Assembly (NCBI GenBank): GCA_039105265.1
Contig: JAPFFF010000009.1
Coordinates: 2,170,001 to 2,234,000, forward strand
Length of the DNA: 64,000 bases
From: Tritrichomonas musculus
Lineage: Eukaryota > Parabasalia > Tritrichomonadida > Tritrichomonadidae
Direction: 5' to 3'
In this document: positions 28,390 through 39,661 of the stretch, one piece after another
Numbering within the stretch: the stretch's first letter is position 1
How the letters are laid out: the number at the start of each line of letters is the position of its first letter
Notes under the pieces: generated by a model
Database searches by the model: none
What the model was told of the DNA's origin: nothing
What the model saw: the letters and a program-made list of their open reading frames with translations, nothing else
Program-made: the position numbers and the translations under genes

Positions 28390-28810
28390 GGATTGACTAT
28401 CCTCTTAATTTCCATTTTAATTTCATTTTTATCTACTACTGAAATCGTAAAGAACAAAAATATTTTTATATTCCTATATATTTTTTTTTCATGATTTTTT
28501 GGTTATTAGCAAGACACAAAATATAATTAATCTATTTTAAATTGCTGCTTTTTTTTTTTTTTATTTTTTTAGAAGATTGCAAACTAGTCCACTGAATAAA
28601 TACACAACATCGACTTATAAAAAGCAACGTATTCAATTTTTTGAGAATGCTTACAAAATCTATGATGACTCATTTTAGAGCGAAGAATAGTTCATAAATA
28701 AATATTAAATAAAGTATTCCTACCCAAGAATGCAATTCAAATAAAAACTTATCATATTAAATAAGATATATATATATATATTTTCAGATTTAATTCTAAT
28801 CTATATTTAT
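28390..28810. other. convergent intergenic spacer
   Basis: Lies between the 3' ends of the phosphatase and SAC-domain genes. Holds poly(T) runs (28477-28489, 28549-28569) and a TA run near 28768-28781. No gene. Confidence 0.4.
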
Positions 28811-31800
28811 TCATTTATTATTTATATTCTGGCTTTCTTTTCTTAAAATCAACATTTCAGGCATCTCCATTACATAGTGGAATGACAGCTGCTGCTGCAA
28901 TCTTGGATAAAATATCCTCACCTTAGAAGCCTGATAATACTTAGTGAACAAGATGATTCCCATTGAAGGCGGGCCATTCGCGTTTGCTGGGATTCTTGCC
29001 ACAACGTTATGCAAGTACTCAACTGACTTATCTGTCCTCAGCTCGATAATCGTCTCAGAAGGCAGCAAGCTCAATGCCGAATATTTGACGCCAACAAACT
29101 CGTAAGTTGAATTGAAGGCGAATTCGTGCATATTCAAATCTTTGGAGAACTGGCAAGTCATTGGAGAGATCTTTATGAGAGACCTCGGCTTGGACGGAAG
29201 GAGTGTCAACTTATTGTCGGTTTTAGGATCCACTTTTTGAAAGACAGGGACTCCGAAAAAGCGGATGTTTCTCAATTCAATTTTTGAGCCTTTCAAAACG
29301 ACATTCGCCATTCGACCAACAAACTCCACTTTTTGAATAGAACCTGGCGGTTCGAAAGTGAAGTGACTTGGCTTTGCACCTTCGATGGAAACCTCAAGTT
29401 TTGTGAAACAGGTGATGTGAATTGCGGTTATTTTACATTCAGTTGTAAAAATGACCGTTAAGGGGGCAAAATTGGTCTCGAAAACCCAGTTGACATTTGA
29501 TGTGAAAAGACACTCAGGAAGCCTATTCATGATTTTCTGAGGAATTGGCGGTTCATAGGCGAAAGTTGACAATAAGGGTCGATTTATGTCCCCAAAGCCG
29601 GAAAAATCAGAGATCTCTGAAACAGCTGACGGCAGAAGGAAGTTCAATTTCATTAATGGAACCTTCTGTGAAAGAGATATTTGGTCGTTATGAAGCGATA
29701 TGAAAGGATATTTTTCTTTGATCGCTTCAAGTTGAAGCTGCTTGAGCTTCTCTATTTCAAGTAGACACTGATGCCTTTTGTTTATACATTCCTCACAAAA
29801 AGTGAGCTCTTTGAATTGAATTTGTAATGTTTTTAGACATTTTTTACAAAATGGCCGTTTACAATTTACACAATCATTACAGAGGTCTTTCGATTGGCAT
29901 TTGGAACATGCTGCCCTTCGTGGTTCTTTATCTATCTTATTTGGATTAAAAATCTTTTCAAAATCAAAGTTATCTAGAATTTCATTATTCGCAATTAGCT
30001 TTTTTTGATATTCCAAATAATTTTCCCGATTTCGAATTCTATTTCGTTCGCTTTCAATAATCGCATCAACTCGAGATTTACTGTTATTTACCGAAGGTTG
30101 TTGCTGATGGGAGTTCTTTGTTGGTGAATAAACTTTACTTTTCGAATTTTTGGAGTTTGAATGCGATTTTGATGATTTTTGATTGGGAGATGATTTCGTA
30201 TCTACTTCAATAAGTGAACTTTGAGATCTTTGCAAAGAATTTCCAGTGAGATATGAATCACTAATATCTTTTTGATCTTGATAAGGATTTTTCTTGCTTT
30301 TATGACCATCTATGCTTTGCGACCTTTGGAATGTTTGAGGTTTGGGGAAATTTGGCGAACTTGGAGATGTTTGTGATTCTTGTGGTATTTGAATATTCGG
30401 TGGATTAGGAGGACTTTGAGAATTTTGAGGAACAGGAAGATCTTTTGTTTTTTGAGGTAATGCTGTATCTGTATGAACAATTTTCAATTCTAAATTTTGT
30501 TCTGAGGAAAAGCGGATAGGTGATTGATTGAAAGAAGGATCGCTACTTGTTAATTTTAAAGAAGAACATCGTGTTGGTTTTGGTAAAATGCTTAACTTAT
30601 TATTAGGTGATGATGGGCCATCATGCGATCCAAAAACATATATGTTACCGACTTTTAATTGATCTTTCCTGAATGTTTTGAATTTTAAAATCAAAAATCT
30701 GACCTTTTCAAATTCATGAGGGTTTATATTATAATCATAAATCATTGAGTGTGACTCAAGATCAATTCTTATATATGAACCAGAATTTTTCTGATTAGAT
30801 TTGGGAACCCATGGAAGTAAAACATTTGATGCAATTTCAATCATTCTGTTTAACCGGAATCCTCCAAAAATTGAAACTCCGATTGCATTTGTACTTTTTA
30901 AAAGGATGTACTTGATATAAGATGGTTCTGATAGGCAAATGATTAAAGGCTGATCTTTTTTAGAAAATTCAATTAAGCCATCATTAAATGGATGTAAAAT
31001 ATGATTTCCAATACTTGGATTCATTATAAAAGATGATGGACCTTGAGAAACAGAAAAGAGCGACGGAATTGAAATATTTTTTAAAATCAATGATGCATCA
31101 AAAAGAGATTGATAATTTATCACGTATGTATCGATATCAACATTTGGAGGTTTCATATACTCAAAAATCAAATTGGTAAGATCACCTATCTGCATATCTC
31201 CGAAATTAGATATATATAAATTAAATTCAAGTAAAAATTTTGCACTAAAATAGACAAAGCCATTTAAGAAAGTATCTATTTGATATGGCATAACCAACTT
31301 CTCTGGAAAATTAAGTCCAAACTCATCTAAACACATTATTTCAAGTAGTTTCATTATATAAAAAAATAAACCAATTAATTCACGATCAAATGATTGGGTA
31401 TATAAAAATCGACAGATACCTTTTTGATAGCTTTGAGGATTAAATTGGTATGGAGTATTTTCATCTACTTGACCATTGATACTTAATTGGTTATTGGCAA
31501 TATTTGAAATAAGTGATCGCGTAAATCCAAATTTCTTGATTTTTTTACTAGCTCTTGGCCAGTAGTTTTGGACATATTCTTCTAATGATGATGAATTCTT
31601 TATTGATTGAATCCATTCAAATACATCTTGCTCAATTGATAGACTATTTAAAGTGTTCGCTGAGTCGCTGAGTTCATTTAGTGCTATATCAAGAGCCTCG
31701 GTCAGACTTTTTTCAATGCCGCCTTTATTCATAAAATTAACAAATGTTATATAATCATATTTGAAATAATCTTTTGTTCTTTGAATGAAGATTTTTGTAT

Positions 31801-32653
31801 TCTTTTTTATATCCTCCATATTCTCAAATGCTATTTTAGAGCTATTTTGATCAGATGACCAATTGAAAGGGAAGTCACCAATTTGAATTGCATGATTTAA
31901 AACTTCAAAATCATTTTCAATAGTTTTGATAAGATATACATCAATAATATACTCATTACAAGTTATACCAGCTTCTGAGAAATGATATTTTCCTGATTTT
32001 GCTAGCAATGGAGGAAAAAGACGTGACGACATAAAAAGAATAGCGATATTAATTTCCACAAAAGGTGTATAGCTCACAACTCCTTGGTAAATAGAAACAC
32101 ATAAATTTGGTATAAGATCAGAGAAACGCTGAAATGGAATTGCCAGCTTTTGATTCCAACAAGTTCTAATAACATTGGTTCGAGAACCAAAATCTTTTGA
32201 TAAATCAAGCGTTGGACAGAAGTAGTGCGCATGGTTAAAAGGGTATTTTTTCAAAATTTCAATATTTACTGAAAGGGCTTGCGGACATCGAGTTTCGGTA
32301 GGAATGTCAATGAAAACAACATTTTCGATGGAAAATATCATATGATTATCAAATATTGGAAAGAGAGGTTTTTCTTTTTCAATAAGAATTAGATGACAAC
32401 ACTTTTCTGAAAAAACATATCCTAAAATAGAGCGAGCATCAACACATTGCAAAAGTTTGCGATCTTTTGAAACAAAATCAAAAGCGGATTTTCTATCATC
32501 AAAAACGTCATATCCTTTAATTCCTGAAAAAAGGAGCGTTCCCATGATTTGATCAATATAAATCACTTGTGTATCTGTGCGGTGGGGTAATGATGCAATT
32601 ATACAGCTTGTTCTGTCATCGAATTTGCAATATGAGATAGAAGATTGTTTCAT
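28811..32653 (-). CDS. SAC-domain-like protein with Cys-rich finger; likely inactive phosphatase
   Basis: The N-terminal 480 residues follow the plan of SAC phosphoinositide phosphatases: SRLFPPLLAKSGKYHFSEAG, the IQIGDFPFNWSSDQ segment (usual form: IRGSIPLFW), and QKGICRFLYTQSFDRE where active enzymes have RxNCxDCLDRTN. In this protein the catalytic Cys position is Tyr and the second Cys is Ser (about residues 410-421), so lipid phosphatase activity is unlikely. The middle (710-900) is low-complexity Ser/Pro/Gln/Asn. A Cys-rich zinc-binding finger follows at about 905-955 (CSKCQSKDLCNDCVNCKRPF, then CKKC and CEEC). The C-terminus is unassigned, beta-rich. Large SAC proteins with long C-terminal parts exist in plants (SAC9). 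A phosphoinositide-binding scaffold is my inference. TTCATAT adjoins the ATG. Confidence 0.6.
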   Translation of the reverse strand: MKQSSISYCKFDDRTSCIIASLPHRTDTQVIYIDQIMGTLLFSGIKGYDVFDDRKSAFDFVSKDRKLLQCVDARSILGYVFSEKCCHLILIEKEKPLFPIFDNHMIFSIENVVFIDIPTETRCPQALSVNIEILKKYPFNHAHYFCPTLDLSKDFGSRTNVIRTCWNQKLAIPFQRFSDLIPNLCVSIYQGVVSYTPFVEINIAILFMSSRLFPPLLAKSGKYHFSEAGITCNEYIIDVYLIKTIENDFEVLNHAIQIGDFPFNWSSDQNSSKIAFENMEDIKKNTKIFIQRTKDYFKYDYITFVNFMNKGGIEKSLTEALDIALNELSDSANTLNSLSIEQDVFEWIQSIKNSSSLEEYVQNYWPRASKKIKKFGFTRSLISNIANNQLSINGQVDENTPYQFNPQSYQKGICRFLYTQSFDRELIGLFFYIMKLLEIMCLDEFGLNFPEKLVMPYQIDTFLNGFVYFSAKFLLEFNLYISNFGDMQIGDLTNLIFEYMKPPNVDIDTYVINYQSLFDASLILKNISIPSLFSVSQGPSSFIMNPSIGNHILHPFNDGLIEFSKKDQPLIICLSEPSYIKYILLKSTNAIGVSIFGGFRLNRMIEIASNVLLPWVPKSNQKNSGSYIRIDLESHSMIYDYNINPHEFEKVRFLILKFKTFRKDQLKVGNIYVFGSHDGPSSPNNKLSILPKPTRCSSLKLTSSDPSFNQSPIRFSSEQNLELKIVHTDTALPQKTKDLPVPQNSQSPPNPPNIQIPQESQTSPSSPNFPKPQTFQRSQSIDGHKSKKNPYQDQKDISDSYLTGNSLQRSQSSLIEVDTKSSPNQKSSKSHSNSKNSKSKVYSPTKNSHQQQPSVNNSKSRVDAIIESERNRIRNRENYLEYQKKLIANNEILDNFDFEKIFNPNKIDKEPRRAACSKCQSKDLCNDCVNCKRPFCKKCLKTLQIQFKELTFCEECINKRHQCLLEIEKLKQLQLEAIKEKYPFISLHNDQISLSQKVPLMKLNFLLPSAVSEISDFSGFGDINRPLLSTFAYEPPIPQKIMNRLPECLFTSNVNWVFETNFAPLTVIFTTECKITAIHITCFTKLEVSIEGAKPSHFTFEPPGSIQKVEFVGRMANVVLKGSKIELRNIRFFGVPVFQKVDPKTDNKLTLLPSKPRSLIKISPMTCQFSKDLNMHEFAFNSTYEFVGVKYSALSLLPSETIIELRTDKSVEYLHNVVARIPANANGPPSMGIILFTKYYQASKVRIFYPRLQQQLSFHYVMEMPEMLILRKESQNINNK

Positions 32654-33633
32654 ATATGAAAAAGATGATTGTTTGAGATGATTTAAAAATATTTCATAAA
32701 ATGAATAAATTATTTATATTTAATTCCATTTATTTATATTATATTTAATTTTGTAAAATTTAAATCACATTATTTATGGATATACATTAAAAAATATTTT
32801 TGCATCATCGTAGAATTTAAAAAGTTTCAAACGATAGAAATTTCAATTATTTATTTAATTGAATGAATTTAAAATTAGATATAAATAGTACCATCAAATA
32901 TTTTGCGAATTATTGAAGATAATTTTGATATTTCATAAAATATCACTTGAATAAAATGAATGAAATCATTTGAACTAGTTATTAATATGGATTGAAAGAT
33001 TGGTAATAAATGATTTTTATTGCTCCTTTTTTCTAAAATTCTACTACTGTTAATTGAACAAACATGACAATAATGCATTATTACTCTAAGATGCATATAT
33101 CAACTCTTTGAATATTAGCAATATTTTCATATCCTTTTTAAAAAATTTTAAATAATAATGGAAATATTGTTTTCTGCTATAGGTAGAAATTATTACTCTT
33201 CACTCATTCAATTTTTTTGCTTCTTATTACTGCACTTTGAAGTTCGATGCCTAAATTTTAAAATATTAATAATTAAATAAGTAATCTCTCAAAATATAGA
33301 AAAATTATTATCATATTCACTTCATATTTTTAGTATAAATTCATAATAAATTAATTATATAAAAAAAATTTATTGAATGAGCTCATTGAATATATTGTGA
33401 GTATGAATTATTTATCCTTTATAGTAAATTGATTATAGATATTGAATATATTCTGAGGTTTTTAATTATTTAATGAAAAAAAATTGATAGAAGTGATTGA
33501 ATATTTTATGAATGCTGATTCTTTTTTTTTATCAATTTTGTTATAAAAATATAGTGAATTATTGACCTTGTAGATTAAAACAGATTTTTTTGACCTTATA
33601 CTAAGGCCAAATAAGATTGAATTCCTTATTACT
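32654..33633. other. AT-rich intergenic before MITE
   Basis: No convincing gene; a 73-codon minus-strand frame at 32875-33096 lacks protein character. The last 30 bp (33604-33633) are one copy of a repeat (GGCCAAATAAGATTGAATTC) that recurs at 34193-34222 beyond the MITE. Confidence 0.4.
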
Positions 33634-34145
33634 AGACAACTTCGTGGATTAAGGTGGCCGTTAATTAAGTTATCAGAAACTTCCTTGATTCCTCATAAAC
33701 TTTATTATCTTCTCTCAAACTTCCTTTTTTCTTTTGAAACTATATTATCTTTTCTTAAACTTTCTTGTTTTCTCACAAAGTTCCTTAAGATAAACTTTTT
33801 GATAATAAAAAATTTGAAGAGAATAAAAAAATTTTTATTCAATTAATAACTTTTTTATTCAATTATTTTCAAATTCTTTTTGAATTTTGATTTTTTAATT
33901 TTTATTTTTAACTGATATTGTCTTAGTTTTGTTTTGAAGTTTTGCTAAAGAAAAAATCATTTTTATTGTTTATAACTTTTTGAGAGCATTTGAGACCAAT
34001 TAATTAAGTTATCTTTTGGAAGTTTGAAAGAGGATAAGAAAGTTAAAATCTTTAGGAAGTTTGAGAGTAGATAAGAAAGTTTGAAAGAAATCAAGGAAGT
34101 TTCTGATAACTTAATTAACGGCCACCTAAATCCACGAAGTTGTCT
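33634..34145. mobile_element. MITE / fold-back element, 512 bp, with ACT target duplication
   Basis: The ends AGACAACTTCGTGGATT... are inverted copies: 57 bp (33634-33690 against 34089-34145) with one mismatch, then about 35 bp of weaker match made of CTCAAACTTCC-type units. The element is flanked by ACT (33631-33633 and 34146-34148). Removing the element and one ACT rejoins CTTATTACT with ATAACCGCCAAA, which is matched by the uninterrupted paralogous sequence at 34217-34238 (CTTATTACTGTAACCGCC). No ORF of its own; the 74-codon frame at its right end is not a gene. Confidence 0.85.
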
Positions 34146-34826
34146 ACTATAACCGCCAAAATGCAGTAATAAGCGATCATTATTCACCTATTATAGGCCA
34201 AATAAAATTGAATTCCTTATTACTGTAACCGCCAAACCGCAGTAATAAGAACTTTTTCACCTTTCTAAAGGCTAATAATTTTGACCTTTAAATATCTTAA
34301 CAAATTAATTTTTTTTAACAAAATTGAATCATTCAAAAATCCACTTTTTTAAAATGAAAAGATAAATTGAATGAATAAAGATAGAACTTTTTGTATTACA
34401 AAATAATAATCTTTTTTTATAATTTTTGAAATAAATTTAGATATTATATATCAATATTTTTTAATATTTAATTTATATGCATTATATAATATATTCTATT
34501 ATAATATTCTTTAAATTTTTCATTTTTTAAAAATATTTTAAAATTTTCAAAATTTCTTTATTACTGTGATTTTTTGCAACAGTAATAAATGCGAGCTGTA
34601 GTTTTCTGCAATAAATGTGATTTAAAACTATATTTTTTCATATTTTTTTTCACAATTTCATGTTTAAAAATTTTAAAAAGACGATCAAGTTTTGAATACA
34701 TACATTTTATTTTAATTCAAAAATATGCGATAAGATCGACTTTTTCAAAATATTTTTTTCACCTTTTCTGTCAATTGAATTCATAGAAAATTTTTAGACT
34801 TCACGTAATAAAAGATTATTCATAAG
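34146..34826. repeat. intergenic with TTATTACTG hairpins
   Basis: Contains a hairpin CTTATTACTG/CAGTAATAAG (34217-34226 and 34241-34250) and a second one TTATTACTGT/ACAGTAATAA (34558-34567 and 34579-34588); a third copy of the first hairpin is the one split by the MITE (left arm ending 33633, right arm about 34163-34172). TTCATAA at 34819-34825 is the likely initiator of the next gene. Confidence 0.6.
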
Positions 34827-35711
34827 ATGCAGCTTCATTTGCGTGTAGTCGAAGCTGTGGATGTTCCCAAAATGGATGTAGATTCATCAGATCCATATTG
34901 TATTATAGAAGTTCCACAAGTTAATCGAAAAGAGAAAACAATAGTTATTAAAAATAGCCTTACACCACGTTGGAATCAGGAATTTCATTTTCCCTTAACG
35001 GATGTTGCTTCTGCAGTATTACAAATTACAATGAAAGATAAAGATATTACAAAAGATGATAAAATATCAACTTTGGACATCTCTCTTTGCTCGATCCCAA
35101 TAAGAACAGTTGTTGATCAATGGTTTAACATGGTTCCTAATGGAAAAAAGAAAGGAGGAAGACTTCATCTTGTTATTCATATAGCAGCCACCGGTGAAGA
35201 GCCTTTTGTCCAATTAATGATACCTGGAGTTGGAAATCAACCAGGATACGCGCCAGGAATGTATCCACCAGGCCAATATCCTCCACCTTATCCAGGTCCC
35301 TATCCTGTATATCCACCTCAACAACAAATTCTTCCCCCTCAGCAACAAATTCCTCCCCAACAACAGATTATTCCTCCTCAACAACAGATTCTTCCTCCGC
35401 AGCAAGCTTCACCATATCCAGGAGCTCCTCCAGGCCAACAATATATTCCACCATATCCAGGTGCACCAGTTCCACAACAACCAGCACAACCAATTCCTCA
35501 ATCTGCACCGCAGCCAGCGCCACAGCCAGCGCCACAGCCAGTTCAACAACCAAAACCAGAAAAACCACATCATGATCATCCTTCGATGGATCCACCACCA
35601 AGACCACCTGGTATGACTGATGCTGTGTATATGAAACTCTTCAAAGCACAAAAGAAATTGCTTAGAATGGCACTAGGAGGTACTGGTATGAGAATAGTTA
35701 TTCGTTTATAA
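34827..35711 (+). CDS. C2 domain protein with Pro/Gln-rich tail
   Basis: Residues 1-125 form a C2 domain: LHLRVVEAVDVPKMDVDSSD with the first calcium-binding Asp residues, DPYCIIEV, TPRWNQEFHFPL, and MKDKDITKDDKI with the second Asp cluster. Calcium ligands look complete, so calcium-dependent membrane binding is likely. Residues 140-255 are Pro/Gln/Tyr-rich with repeated PPQQQI and QPAPQ units and PPYPGAP motifs. The end (PRPPGMTDAVYMKLFKAQKK, GGTGMRIVIRL) is unassigned. Similar short C2 proteins with XYPPX-type tails are frequent in trichomonads. Probable role in membrane traffic or surface remodelling; partners unknown. Confidence 0.88.
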   Translation: MQLHLRVVEAVDVPKMDVDSSDPYCIIEVPQVNRKEKTIVIKNSLTPRWNQEFHFPLTDVASAVLQITMKDKDITKDDKISTLDISLCSIPIRTVVDQWFNMVPNGKKKGGRLHLVIHIAATGEEPFVQLMIPGVGNQPGYAPGMYPPGQYPPPYPGPYPVYPPQQQILPPQQQIPPQQQIIPPQQQILPPQQASPYPGAPPGQQYIPPYPGAPVPQQPAQPIPQSAPQPAPQPAPQPVQQPKPEKPHHDHPSMDPPPRPPGMTDAVYMKLFKAQKKLLRMALGGTGMRIVIRL

Positions 35712-36019
35712 AAAAAGATTTGTTTCTTTTTAGTCAAGCTCCAAATATGAATATATATGATATATTTTTAATTTTTTATAATCTAAAATATGAATATTAC
35801 AAGATGATCTTATTAAGATCTAGATCTTATTTTGATCTCGATTCAATCATTTCGAGCTGTATTATACAACTCATATTTTTTTAATATATTAAACGAAAAA
35901 GGAAGTAGCAACGATATTAATTATTGTTGATATATTCTTTTTATCAAAAAAAAGATTTTTAATTTTGCAATTTACAAAACGTTTTTAATTCAATACCCTT
36001 ATTTGATGTTCTTACATTA
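35712..36019. other. short AT-rich intergenic
   Basis: Contains AAGATGATCTTATTAAGATC and AAGATCTAGATCTT type palindromic sequence at 35800-35840 downstream of the C2 gene; possibly a 3'-end structure. No gene. Confidence 0.35.
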
Positions 36020-37972
36020 ATGGATGAATCGCTAAAAAATGAGCTATACTTTCTTATAGCCAAACTTTTAAAATCAGAATTTCCAACTATTGGGAATTTA
36101 TTTATACATGAATGCGAAGTTAACAATATGTTTCCATCTTTAGTTTTTAATGATCATCCATCTTTCGATTTGCTTGAAAAAACATCACTTTCTGATATAC
36201 CTGACGATCAATTAGTTAAATTAATTCAGCTTTCTTGCCCACACTCACAATTCCCATCTTTATTTTTTAATCCGTCTAAATCTCTCTCTAAACCATCCCT
36301 TGCAACTTGTCTTTCATCACATATTTTCCCGAATGTTTCGCCCGTGCACAATATGAATCCTCAAATACGCGTAATTGGCCATTCAGATTCTGTTTATTGC
36401 CTTGCTTTTGATATCACGAATCAACTTTTAATAACAGGTTCTGATGATAATAATATTAAAATATGGGATTACTCATCAAACACTTTAATGGAATCTTTTC
36501 ATTATCATTCCCTTGAAATCACTGATGTTCAAGTTCATCCTTCAAACGAATTTTTTGCTACATGTTCATTGGATTGTTCTATATCAGTAATATCTTTGCA
36601 TGACCTCTCATTAATAAATTCACTTAATTTTGATAGTGAAGTTCATATAATTAGATTTTCTCCTGATGGTAAATATATGGCAGTTGCCCTAGATGAAGGT
36701 AATGTAAAAATATTGAAAGTTCCAACTTACGAAAATTATTTTACCATACCATCACCAAAAAAGAAGGCTGTTGCATGGTTAAGTTTTTCACCTGCAGGAG
36801 AGTTTTTGATTTTTTCAGCAGATCCTCACGATTTAGTTATTTTTTCAATGAATACTTTCAAGATGGAAAAGATACGCAATGAGCATTCACAACTTCCAGA
36901 CTTTGTTTCTTTCTCACGTCACAACTGTAAACAAATTATTAGTTGTTCATATGAAGAGCATTGCGTTAAAGTGTGGGAATTTGATGATAAGACTAGAAAA
37001 TGGCTTGTTCCATCAAACGGAAATTTAGTACTTCGACATCCAAACACTCATAAAGTGAAAGTTTTTCGAGCTTGCTTCAACTGCGATGATTCAAATATTG
37101 TTGCAATATCCAAAAATTGCATTTCTTGTTGGGACACCCAAACTAAAGCATTAATAAATACATCTACCAACGAAATATTTACAGAACATTGCACAGCGCT
37201 AGCAATGCATCCATCTCTACCAAACATTGCGTTCATCGGATGTGCTTCAGGTCGAGCTTCGATATGGGACACAAATCTCGGTGAAGTTATTGCCCCACTT
37301 CAAATAGATGATGCCACTAAAATTACAGAAGCAATCTGGTCAAATGATGGATTATCAATAGTTGCTGGCGATGAAAAAGGCGGCTATACTAAATTTAGTT
37401 ATGGAAAACAGCCGTTTATATCGATTAATCAGTTTTTCTTATCAGAATTTACGAATAACCCCCAAGATCATACAATCATCACTGACATTCTTCAACAACC
37501 ATTAGACCCTCAACCGAAAATGTCAAAAATATCAGATTTTCAGTTAGGTATCAAGTTGCCAGAAATTCGAAAAGAAAGTATTTTAGAAGAAGAACAAATT
37601 TCAAAAAAAATTATGAGCATTGATGTTAGTTATTCAAGTGATGATATTGAAGAGCATCAAATAGAAGATTTTTCTCCTTCACCAGTTCCTAATAGACAAA
37701 TTAGTTCTAGAATGTCAACTAGGCATTCTTCTTCTGTTTATGAAAATTTAGAATATGACATTGAACGTTATTCTGATTCTTTATCATCACCTGTTTATAA
37801 TACTAGAAGTGTTGAAAAGAGGAGAAAACTATTTGCTAGTATAAATAATAAAAGGAATAAAAGATCAGATGATGATACAGCTAGTTACAGCCCTATTACT
37901 GAAAGAAGAACGAAGAAAGAAAAGAGTAGAACCCGCTACCAAAGTGAATACGAAAGTCAATCAGACAATACA

Positions 37973-38004
<32 letters not shown>

Positions 38005-39661
38005 GGAGGAGGAGGAGGAAGAGGAAGAAGAAGACCAATCTGAATATGAAAGCGAAAATTCATATGAGTATTCTTATGCTTCAAGTTCTTCGGATTCTGA
38101 AGGACATATTGTTACGTTTTCTGGTAGAAAGTCAACAGCTATACGTTCTTTTTCTCCAGAACCTCCAAAAAAGAAAATAAAATCCAGAAAAGGCGAGAAA
38201 AGCAACAAATCAAATCAAAAAGAATATTCAAAATTTATAAAAAATAAACGTGTTACTTCCTCTTCCTCTTCTTCAATTCCTACTTCTTCAAAAAAAAGAA
38301 GCATTCTTTCATCCCCTCCTATAAAAAAATCGTCGTCACATTTAGCCAGATCTGCACCATCATCAGCAATAAAACCTTCTTCGATAGCACCACCAAAATC
38401 TTCTAAATGGAAAAAAAGTTCAACTAATGAATATAAAGAAAAAGGAAAAACTGACAAAAAAGCTTCTGACTCGAGATCTGCTTTTCATCAAGGAAAAGAT
38501 CAAAAACAGCCAACTAGTCATAAGCTTCTAGAATCTTCAATAACAACGTTTTCAGGAAGAAAGACAACTGTTCATCGTTCTTTTTCCCCTGAACCTTCCA
38601 TCAAAAAGAAGAAAAGCTCTTCTATCAAGCATGATCATCAAGAAGTAAAAGATAAAAAAGCAAATAAAAGGAGCTCAAAAAGTGACTCAAAAAGTCATTC
38701 TTCTTCTTCAAAGCCAAAAAATAGTAAAAATCAAACTCAAATTGAAGAGCCAAAAGGTCAAAAAATGCCGGCAAAAGTACCAGAATTTATTACATACAAT
38801 TCACAAAAAATTAGAACGTATGTTCCACAAGTTTTTGATTCGGTTGTTTATATCAGAGATGCTCATCAATTATATTGGGAACAATGTTTGTGCGATCAAT
38901 ATCAAGCACCATTTCAAATAACAGAAGATTTTCCAAGTATTGCATTTGGAACAGTTTGGAATGTCGTTTATTGCGTGACTGGAATGATTGCCGAAGTTAA
39001 ATTTACTGATCCTAAAGTGGCCAGAAAAGCTGTTCCTCTAGCTTTAATATATATACCATATCCTCTTGCTCCTCAAGTTCTAATTGAAAGGTCTGTTTAT
39101 GATAAAGCAATTACCATGTCAAGATCATTAGCAATTAATCAGGAGATAGAGGTAATTAGATCAGATAATAATACTCCAAAAGCTTATTTAATTTCACGTG
39201 AAAAAGATTGGCAAACTAATCCTTACCAATCAATAACTGTTCAATTTGAAGGCAATAATCAGCGATATAGTATTTCGCCTTGGGAAATTCTATTCCCAAT
39301 AAGACGAATGAATCCTACTCCAGCACAACGTTTATGTTCACAAATTCGACTTTTTTTGAAATCGTTGTATGATAATGAAGATTATGAAGCTTTTAAAGAT
39401 TGGAAATTATGCAATCTTGATAAATATTTAATTGAGAAAAAGATTAGACCCGTCGATTTATCAATATTGCTGAAAAGAGCAACGAGCGAGTATTATAGAT
39501 CTGAATATGAATTAATTGGTGATGTGGATCGATTGAAAAGAACTCTTCTTTTGATATCTCCAAAAAGAAAAAATGAAATTGATATAATAATTAATAGCAT
39601 AAATGAAGCTATTGATCATGCGATAGAAAGGCTTCATATTAACCTTTCCAATAAGAAATGA
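36020..39661 (+). CDS. BRWD/PHIP-like WD40-bromodomain chromatin protein
   Basis: Domain order matches the BRWD1/BRWD3/PHIP family. Residues about 110-480 are WD40 repeats (IGHSDSVYCLAF, LLITGSDDNNIKIWDY). A long disordered basic/acidic region follows, with a run of Glu at 652-671. At 929-1095 lies the family's Tudor-like region (RTYVPQVFDSVVYIRDAHQLYW, AEVKFTDP, YSISPWEILFP). At about 1110-1205 is a degenerate bromodomain (YEAFKDWKLCNLDKYL, IRPVDLSILLKRATSEYYRS, ELIGDVDRLKRTLLLISPKR); the acetyl-lysine-binding Asn of the usual NA.YN motif is missing. The segment TFSGRK-[ST]T-xxRSFSPEP occurs twice (about 698 and 842). In animals these are histone-methyl readers and ubiquitin-ligase adaptors; a chromatin role is likely. 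Confidence 0.8.

Noticed and set aside
33963-34187. 74-codon minus-strand ORF
   Set aside because: It runs across the right end of the MITE into unrelated flank; no protein character.
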